A stretch of DNA of 64,000 nt from JANMDU01 sp031418715 (GTDB lineage Bacteria; Pseudomonadota; Gammaproteobacteria; Burkholderiales; Burkholderiaceae_C): positions 186,001 through 250,000 of the forward strand of contig JANOJL010000045.1 in NCBI GenBank assembly GCA_031418715.1, written 5' to 3'. Positions 58,252-64,000 of this stretch are shown here, in pieces; position 1 is the stretch's first letter; each line of letters begins with the position of its first letter. The notes below the pieces were generated by a model. The model was not told the origin of the DNA. It was given only the letters and a program-made list of their open reading frames with translations, and did not search any database. A program made the position numbers and the translations under genes.

Positions 58252-59157
58252 TCAAAAGGGCACTACATCGGTGGGGTATTTCCAGAAGTCACGCAACAGG
58301 TAACTTACAGGCAAGTTCAATGCCGTGTTTTTAGGTGGGATGGCCTGCGAAAACCATTTGTCGTAGATGGGATAAATTTCGCGCGAGCGGATCAGGCGTT
58401 TCATTTCTTCATCAATCAGTTTCTTAAACGCAGGATCGTTCTTAGGCAACATGATGGCCAGCGGCTCAGTGGTAAGGAATTTACCGACCACTTTCAATCC
58501 CTTGGGGTCGGGCCGATTGGCAGCCAGCCCGTAAAGCAGCACATCGTCCATCACGAAAGCATCGGCCTCGCCTTTTTCCACCATTTCTACAGCCTTGGCA
58601 TGATCGGGTGCTTCGATGATTTTCAGATTCATGAGGCGCTCACGGTTGGCGGAATCGACCGCCTTGAGCGGTGTCGTTCCCTTGGTGGAGACCACCGTCT
58701 TGCCAGCCAGGTCTTCCAAGCGCTCTGCCTTTGAGCTGGCTTTGACGAGCATGCGCGCGCCTGTGATGAAGTGCGGCACGGTGAAGGCGACTTTTTCCCG
58801 GCGCTCTTTGTTGTTTGTGGTCGAGCCGCATTCCATATCTGCCCTGCCTTCTGCAATGACAGGAATGCGATTCGCTGGCGTGACCATCAGAAGCTGAATG
58901 CCATCGTCACCTTTTACGCCAAGCTTTTGACGCACTGTCTGCGCCAATCGCAGGCACAGATCAAGTGCATAGCCGACGGGCTTGCCGTTGCCATCCAAAT
59001 ACGAAAAGGGCACGGAAGATTCGCGATGCGCGATGACGATTTTGCCGCCCGCCTTGATGCGATCAAGTACCGGTTCAGTTTGCGCCATAGCTGAGCCGGC
59101 GCTGGCGGCGACCATAGCTAGCAATATGGCTGCGAGGAGATTGCTGGAAGATTTCAT
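58252..59157 (-). CDS. Second GltI-like amino-acid binding protein
   Basis: A 301-residue paralogue of the adjacent gltI product, with the same layout: signal peptide (LAAILLAMVAASAGSAMAQ), VIAHRESSVPFSYLDGNGKP, ADMECGSTTNNKERREKVAF and AFVMDDVLLYGLAAN. The GSTTNN block and overall alignment show a tandem duplication followed by divergence. It has no permease of its own here and may feed the GltJKL channel with another acidic amino acid. Confidence 0.9.
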   Translation of the reverse strand: MKSSSNLLAAILLAMVAASAGSAMAQTEPVLDRIKAGGKIVIAHRESSVPFSYLDGNGKPVGYALDLCLRLAQTVRQKLGVKGDDGIQLLMVTPANRIPVIAEGRADMECGSTTNNKERREKVAFTVPHFITGARMLVKASSKAERLEDLAGKTVVSTKGTTPLKAVDSANRERLMNLKIIEAPDHAKAVEMVEKGEADAFVMDDVLLYGLAANRPDPKGLKVVGKFLTTEPLAIMLPKNDPAFKKLIDEEMKRLIRSREIYPIYDKWFSQAIPPKNTALNLPVSYLLRDFWKYPTDVVPF

Positions 59158-59294
59158 CTTTGTCTCACCAAATGATATTTTTACTTACAAGAGCTGCGCC
59201 ATGAAACACGGGTTGGCGTCATTCTGGCTGCGGATCAACCCTGCGATGCTTTTTTTGATTCTAGAAAATGGAGAGCCGAATCGACGGATAACAT

Positions 59295-60767
59295 TCAAAC
59301 GGCTGCTTTCAAAGGCTGCGTGAGCTTGTCGGGCACCAGCAACGCTTCCATTTGCGCTTTGGTCAGAATGCCCAAAGACTCAGCGACTTCGTCAATTGGC
59401 ATGCCCGTGGCAATCGCAGTCTTGGCGATCAGCGCGGCTTTTTCGTACCCAATGATCGGGTTGAGCGCAGTGACGAGGGTGACGGATTCGCGAACTCTTT
59501 TTGCAAGCAACTCGCGGTTGGGCTCAATGCCCACCACGCAATTGGCTTGCAAAGTGAGGCATGCTTGGCTCAGATGCTCGATGCTCTTGAACAAGCTCCA
59601 GCCCATGATGGGTTCAAAGGCATTGAGCTGCAACTGCCCCGCTTCAGAGGCCATGGTGATAGTAATGTCGTTGCCGATTACCTCAAACGCCACTTGGTTA
59701 ACCACTTCCGGGATCACTGGATTGACCTTGCCGGGCATGATGGAGCTGCCTGCTTGTCGAGCTGGCAAGCGAATATCGCCAAAGCCTGCTTGCGGGCCTG
59801 ATGAGAGCAGGCGCAAATCGTTGCAAGTTTTGCTGAGCTTGGAAGCAATACGTTTCAACACCCCTGAGAGCTGCACGAAAGCGCCTGTGTCTTGTGTGGC
59901 TTCGATCAAGTTCTTTGCTTTCTTGACGGGGATTTTGCTTTCCTCGGCGAGATAGCCGCAGGCCATGTCGGCATAGCCTGCTGGCGCGTTAATACCCGTA
60001 CCAATCGCCGTCGCGCCGAGATTGATTTCTTCGATCAAGGCACGTGCTTCGCGCAGACGCATCACGTCTTCTTCCAACATGACGGCATAGGTAGAGAACT
60101 CTTGGCCCAGCGTCATGGGCACGGCATCTTGCAATTGTGTGCGACCAATTTTCAGAATGTCTTTGAATTCATCGGCCTTGGCCTCGAAGCCGCGCTGCAA
60201 GATTTCCATCGATGCAAGCAAGCGATCAATCCCCGTCCACAACGCGATGCGCACGGCGGTGGGGTACACGTCATTCGTGCTCTGCGAAGCGTTCACATGG
60301 TCATTCGGGTGCAGCACGTCATAGCGGCCTTTCTCATGCCCGAGTTTTTCCAGCGCGATGTTGGCGATCACCTCGTTGGCATTCATGTTGGTGGATGTGC
60401 CTGCGCCGCCTTGAATCACATCGACCACGAATTGATTCAGGTAGTTGCCTGCGATCAGTTCGTTGCAGGCCAAGATGATGGCGGCTGTGCGCTTGCGATC
60501 CAATGCGCCCAGATCAGCATTGGCGCGGGCGGCGGCTTTTTTGACGAAACCGAATGCACGGATCAAATCAGGCATGGCTGAGATAGGCGTGCCAGAAATG
60601 GGGAAGTTTTCTAAAGCGCGCGCCGTGTGCACACCCCAGTAGGCCTGGGCGGGAATTTGTTTTTCACCCAAAAAATCATGCTCGGTGCGGGTGAGAGCTT
60701 GCTTGGCCGCCTCTTGCGCAGCCTGCATGGCGGTTGTGGCGATCACTGGGTGGGTGGCGGAATTCAT
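59295..60767 (-). CDS. aspA: Aspartate ammonia-lyase
   Basis: A 490-residue fumarase/aspartase-family enzyme (aspartate to fumarate plus ammonia). The signature GSSIMPGKVNPVIPEVV with its catalytic Ser in the loop is intact; other blocks are TSTNMNANEVIANIALE and SQSTNDVYPTAVRIAL. The start at ATG 60767 (MNSATHP) is chosen; a 22-residue upstream frame exists. A LysR gene on the same strand precedes it by 145 bp, and the acidic-amino-acid importer is downstream, so aspartate uptake and breakdown are neighbours. Confidence 0.95.
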   Translation of the reverse strand: MNSATHPVIATTAMQAAQEAAKQALTRTEHDFLGEKQIPAQAYWGVHTARALENFPISGTPISAMPDLIRAFGFVKKAAARANADLGALDRKRTAAIILACNELIAGNYLNQFVVDVIQGGAGTSTNMNANEVIANIALEKLGHEKGRYDVLHPNDHVNASQSTNDVYPTAVRIALWTGIDRLLASMEILQRGFEAKADEFKDILKIGRTQLQDAVPMTLGQEFSTYAVMLEEDVMRLREARALIEEINLGATAIGTGINAPAGYADMACGYLAEESKIPVKKAKNLIEATQDTGAFVQLSGVLKRIASKLSKTCNDLRLLSSGPQAGFGDIRLPARQAGSSIMPGKVNPVIPEVVNQVAFEVIGNDITITMASEAGQLQLNAFEPIMGWSLFKSIEHLSQACLTLQANCVVGIEPNRELLAKRVRESVTLVTALNPIIGYEKAALIAKTAIATGMPIDEVAESLGILTKAQMEALLVPDKLTQPLKAAV

Positions 60768-60912
60768 TCGTTTGCAATCTCGGCCGATCCGAGGGGATGG
60801 CATGGATGAGAACTGTAAAAAGATCTGGCTCAAAAAGCCAATGCTATTTCTTAAATTAACTATGCAAAAAACTTATTAGAGACTATTTATGCACTAAATG
60901 CATAGTGTCTAC

Positions 60913-61902
60913 TCAGGATTTACCCTTGATGGCACTGCCCAGACTCGGTTTGCTGCTGTCGGCTAGGTATTCCCAGAGCACCTGCGCTGTGCGCTTCAGA
61001 GGGCGCTGTGCTTCTTGTTTGGCTTCTTTATTAGCTTCGCGCAAGCTGGGCTTTTCTCGGTAGGCGCGAATTTCCATCGTCATCTGCATTTCGCTGCCAG
61101 GCGCATCTGCTGCGACGAGGCGCTTGGCACGCAGCTCTTTTTTCACCGCGCTGTGCGGTAAAAATGCAATGCCGTGGCCCTCCAACGCCATGGCTTTCAG
61201 TCCTTCGGCCATGTCGGTCTCGTAAACGCGATCTAAATGCACAGGCAGCGGCGCAGACTTCAAAATCACATCCACCACGCGCCCCAGATACGCACCAGGC
61301 GCATAGCCCAAATACGGCAAGGGCGTAGCGGAACGGCCGGGCAGACTGAAAATGGGCAAGCCTTGCGAATCAGCCTGTGAAAACGGGGCAATGATTTCTG
61401 AACCCAAGCTCACAAATTCATAGCGATCAGGATCGAGTTGCAAAGGCTGAGAAGCGTGATGATAAACAATCAGCAAATCGCAACTGGCCTCCACCAACCG
61501 CATCGCCGCGTCATGCACATTCAGCGCAATCAAGCGGCTTTTGATCGGGCCAAAGCGGGTTCGCAAGGTGGTGAGCCAAGTGGGGAAGAACGTGAAGGCG
61601 AGCGTATGCGGCACGGCAAACTCAATCACATCTTGGCCAGCAGCAGAATGCGCGCGCAGCATGGCGCGGGTGGTTTGCAGGGTTTGCAGCGTTTCTAAAG
61701 CTTGGGAATACAGGGTTTCGCCAGCGGGGGTGAGACGCGTGGGGTAAGAGCTTCTGTCCACCAGATCCGTACCCGCCCAAGCCTCAAGCGACTGGATGCG
61801 CCGCGAAAACGCGGGTTGCGTCACATGCCGCAGTTGCGCCGAGCGACTGAAACTGCGCGTTTCAGCGAGGCTGACAAAATCTTCAAGCCATTTGGTTTCC
61901 AT
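60913..61902 (-). CDS. LysR-family transcriptional regulator
   Basis: A 329-residue regulator with the N-terminal winged HTH (WLEDFVSLAETRSFSRSAQL, VTQPAFSRRIQSLE) and a periplasmic-binding-like effector domain. The C-terminal about 40 residues are basic and longer than usual. It is upstream of aspA on the same strand, so it may control aspA and the glt genes in response to an amino acid; the sequence gives no direct proof. Confidence 0.92.
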   Translation of the reverse strand: METKWLEDFVSLAETRSFSRSAQLRHVTQPAFSRRIQSLEAWAGTDLVDRSSYPTRLTPAGETLYSQALETLQTLQTTRAMLRAHSAAGQDVIEFAVPHTLAFTFFPTWLTTLRTRFGPIKSRLIALNVHDAAMRLVEASCDLLIVYHHASQPLQLDPDRYEFVSLGSEIIAPFSQADSQGLPIFSLPGRSATPLPYLGYAPGAYLGRVVDVILKSAPLPVHLDRVYETDMAEGLKAMALEGHGIAFLPHSAVKKELRAKRLVAADAPGSEMQMTMEIRAYREKPSLREANKEAKQEAQRPLKRTAQVLWEYLADSSKPSLGSAIKGKS

Positions 61903-61951
61903 GTTTCAGATTATGTCTGTTGCCCTAGGTATGCAAAATTCGCATTTACCC

Positions 61952-62010
61952 TGCTATTTAATTAGGAGCTAACTATGTAGATTTTATAACGGGGTATGGC
62001 TTATTTATTT
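61952..62010 (-). repeat. Interspersed palindromic element, copy 16
   Basis: On the minus strand: AATAAGCCATACCCCGTTAT, AAAATCTACATAG, then GCTCCTAATTAAATAGCAGG. Confidence 0.85.
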
Positions 62011-62223
62011 TGTGGTTTGTGGATGGGTGAGCTGTGGGTTACGGGTTGGCGGACTGTGGCCTGCTTGGTGGCGCTCGGTCTTGTTTTCTACCTCCATCGT
62101 TGCGCGCTACCCTTTGAGCATGAACAAACGAAATGCATCGCCACGGTCTACGCGGGAAGATTTTCAGAGTAGCCAACAGGCGCTACCTGAGCGGGGATAG
62201 GATGCGCGATTTTTGCGGTGCAA

Positions 62224-62273
62224 ATAAAATAGCAAACTAAGCAGGATGTATAACGGCAAACCACTCAAAACGC
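62224..62273 (-). repeat. Interspersed palindromic element, copy 17 (partial)
   Basis: On the minus strand: GTTTTGAGTGGTTTGCCGTT, ATACATCCTGCTTAG, then TTTGCTATTTTATTTG. The last half of the palindrome is missing. Confidence 0.75.
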
Positions 62274-62280
62274 TAATTAA

Positions 62281-63999
62281 TTACTCAGAAGAAGACTGCT
62301 GCAGCGCCCACATCGCCGTATATCTTCCGCTCTGAGACAAGAGATCAGCATGCGTACCGCGCTCGATGATGCGGCCTGCATCCAAAACCAAGATTTCATG
62401 TGCATCGACCACGGTGGAGAGGCGGTGTGCAATCACCAGCGTAGTTTTGTTGGCTGAGACGCCTTGCAGCTCGGCTTGAATCGCTCGCTCGTTGGTCGTA
62501 TCAAGCGCCGACGTGGCTTCGTCAAAAATCAAGATCGGTGGATTTTTCAGCAAAGTGCGGGCAATCGCGACGCGCTGCTTTTCGCCGCCGGAGAGTTTCA
62601 GGCCGCGCTCGCCGACCATCGTGCCGTAGCCTTTGGGGGTGGAGCTGATGAAATCGTGGATACGCGCGGCTCTCGCAGCTTCGTGGACTTGGCTTGTGGT
62701 CGAGCCCGGTTTGCCATAGGCGATGTTGTATTCCACCGTGTCGTTGAAGAGCACGGTGTCTTGCGGCACGATACCGATGCTGGCTCGCACACTGGATTGC
62801 GTTAGGCTGCGAATGTCTTGGCCGTTGATCTGGATGCTGCCGTTTTGAATGTCGTAGAAACGATAAAGCAAACGCGCCAGCGTGGATTTGCCAGAGCCGC
62901 TCGCTCCGACGACGGCAACCGTCTTGCCAGCGGGAATTTCAAAGCTCACACCATGCAAGATGGGGCGATCGGCTTCGTAGGAGAAATTCACATTCACAAA
63001 TTTCACAGACGGCGATGATGTCAATTGCAGAGCTACTGCGCCCGCAGAATCAGCCACTTCGCGCTCTTTCTCCATCAAGACAAACATCTTGTCCAAGTCC
63101 GTGAGGCTTTGTTTGATCTCGCGGTAAATCACGCCCAGAAAATTCAGCGGGATGTAGAGCTGGATCATGAAGGCGTTGACCATCACCAGATCGCCCAGCG
63201 TCATGCGGCCTTCCACGACACCTTGCGTCGCACGCCAGAGCATGCCCACCAGCGCAGCGGCGATGATGAGTTGCTGGCCGGTGTTGAGCAGCGAGAGCGT
63301 GGTTTGGCTTTTCAGGCGTGCTTTGCGCAGCTTTTCCAGACTTTCGTCGTAGCGCTTCGCTTCAAATTGCTCGTTGTTGAAATATTTCACCGTCTCGTAA
63401 TTGAGCAGTGAATCCACGGCTTTGGTGTGCGCCGCAGAATCAAACTCGTTGGCTTCTTTGCGAAACTGCGTGCGCCATTCGGTGACGAGCACCGTGAAGG
63501 TGATGTAGAGCGCGAGCGCTGACAGCGTGATGATGGCAAACCACACATCGAATTTCACCGCCAAAATAGTGAGCACCAGCGTGACTTCAATCAGCGTGGG
63601 GATAATGGAATAGAGCGAATAAGAGATCAGCGATTCAATGCCGCGCACACCGCGCTCGATGTCGCGCGTCATACCGCCAGTTTGGCGCTCTAGGTGGAAG
63701 CGCAGCGAGAGGGCATGCAAATGCTCGAAAGTTTTCAGGGCGATGGAGCGCGCTGCGCCTTGTGTGGCTTTGGCGAAAACCAATTCGCGCAGCTCGGTGA
63801 AGAGGCTTGTTGACAAACGCAGCAAACCATACGCGAGCAGCAAACCTGCGGGCACGACGAGCATGGCTTGCACCGAGCCTGGCTTGAAAGTCATCGAATC
63901 AACCAGCTCTTTGAGCAGCAAAGGCACGCCCACATTAGCCACTTTCGCGCCCACCATGAAGGCGAGTGCAGCGGCCACGCGCCATTTGTATTCGAGCAA
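62281..63999 (-). CDS. ATM1-type ABC exporter (N-terminus beyond window)
   Basis: About 572 residues are visible, from within the first membrane helices to the stop; the start lies past the window end. It is a half-transporter with a six-helix export domain and a C-terminal ATPase: Walker A VVGASGSGKSTLARLLYR, signature LSGGEKQRVAIARTLL, Walker B ILIFDEATSALDT. Closest style is the HMT1/ATM1 group (VPLLLKELVDSM, GMTRDIERGVRGIESL) that exports glutathione-linked or heavy-metal compounds from the cytosol. gshA is present in the same window but not adjacent. Confidence 0.93.
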   Translation of the reverse strand: MLEYKWRVAAALAFMVGAKVANVGVPLLLKELVDSMTFKPGSVQAMLVVPAGLLLAYGLLRLSTSLFTELRELVFAKATQGAARSIALKTFEHLHALSLRFHLERQTGGMTRDIERGVRGIESLISYSLYSIIPTLIEVTLVLTILAVKFDVWFAIITLSALALYITFTVLVTEWRTQFRKEANEFDSAAHTKAVDSLLNYETVKYFNNEQFEAKRYDESLEKLRKARLKSQTTLSLLNTGQQLIIAAALVGMLWRATQGVVEGRMTLGDLVMVNAFMIQLYIPLNFLGVIYREIKQSLTDLDKMFVLMEKEREVADSAGAVALQLTSSPSVKFVNVNFSYEADRPILHGVSFEIPAGKTVAVVGASGSGKSTLARLLYRFYDIQNGSIQINGQDIRSLTQSSVRASIGIVPQDTVLFNDTVEYNIAYGKPGSTTSQVHEAARAARIHDFISSTPKGYGTMVGERGLKLSGGEKQRVAIARTLLKNPPILIFDEATSALDTTNERAIQAELQGVSANKTTLVIAHRLSTVVDAHEILVLDAGRIIERGTHADLLSQSGRYTAMWALQQSSSE

Positions 64000-64000
64000 A

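Larger units (their letters stand above)
61903..62280. other. Gene-free region with two repeat copies
   Basis: It lies between the LysR start and the ABC exporter end. Two elements of the interspersed family (61952-62010 and 62224-62273) flank about 210 bp with no supported gene. A 62-residue frame ending at 62200 has no ribosome site and no recognised family. Confidence 0.5.

Noticed and set aside
60826..60840. Hairpin TGGCT-CAAAA-AGCCA as a LysR terminator
   Set aside because: Only five pairs and a weak tail; too weak to call.
62012..62200. 62-residue frame between two repeat copies
   Set aside because: No ribosome site and no recognised family.

Overview
The window looks like the chromosome of a beta-proteobacterium of the order Burkholderiales, most likely family Comamonadaceae. 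This rests on the mix of gene families: a proteobacterial-type GshA, a fused indolepyruvate ferredoxin oxidoreductase, a DUF1631 protein, the parA-LysE pair, the Calvin-type class II aldolase next to purC, and a transglutaminase/ATP-grasp locus. Short AT-rich palindromic repeats between genes also fit. Most genes are ordinary housekeeping genes. No rRNA, tRNA, CRISPR array, insertion sequence with a transposase or prophage was recognised.

Layout. 1-4.5 kb: the 3' part of a YhdP/AsmA-like gene, a carbon-nitrogen hydrolase, and a FixL/FixJ-like two-component pair. 4.6-10.5 kb: hisF alone, then an accessory block (HTTM-DCC membrane protein, DUF5819/SdpA-like protein, small exported repeat protein, secreted subtilase). 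10.5-15.6 kb: parA without parB, a LysE exporter, yajC-secD-secF. 15.8-24.1 kb: DUF1631 protein, a 46-residue membrane protein divergent from mltA, a small lipoprotein, and the indolepyruvate oxidoreductase. 24.1-25.1 kb: a long inverted repeat and an orphan ORF. 25.1-27.8 kb: pgk and gshA. 27.9-35.0 kb: a three-gene transglutaminase / circularly permuted ATP-grasp / alpha-E operon. 35.4-39.8 kb: EF-hand protein, holin-like protein, conserved hypothetical, a yybP-ykoY (Mn2+) riboswitch with terC, and corA. 39.9-46.9 kb: dacB, SemiSWEET, GDSL lipoprotein with a palindromic operator, ompW, fba, purC, DUF502. 47.1-51.4 kb: marR, recA, recX, recQ. 51.4-64 kb: M14 peptidase, branched-chain-type binding protein, pyrC, the gltIJKL glutamate/aspartate importer with a second binding-protein gene, aspA with a LysR regulator, and an ATM1-type ABC exporter cut by the window end.

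Two themes stand out. First, at least fifteen copies of a roughly 60-70 bp interspersed element (core CCGTTATAAAAT then TGCGCA, then a TGCTAT...ATAGCA palindrome) sit between genes. Several have become part of coding sequence: the tail of SecD, the start of a lipoprotein, and probably the stop codons of hisF, the holin-like gene and pyrC. Second, the 5.4-10.5 kb block is laid out like a peptide-toxin or peptide-modification operon: exported precursor, then a hairpin, then an SdpA-like protein, then an SdpB/HTTM-like protein fused to a thiol-redox domain, with a divergent secreted protease. That functional reading is inference; the families and gene order are seen directly.

The glutamate/aspartate genes form a working unit: GltIJKL brings in the amino acids, AspA deaminates aspartate to fumarate, and the LysR protein next to aspA is its likely regulator. 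The recA-recX pair is transcribed together past a hairpin that probably sets the RecX:RecA ratio.
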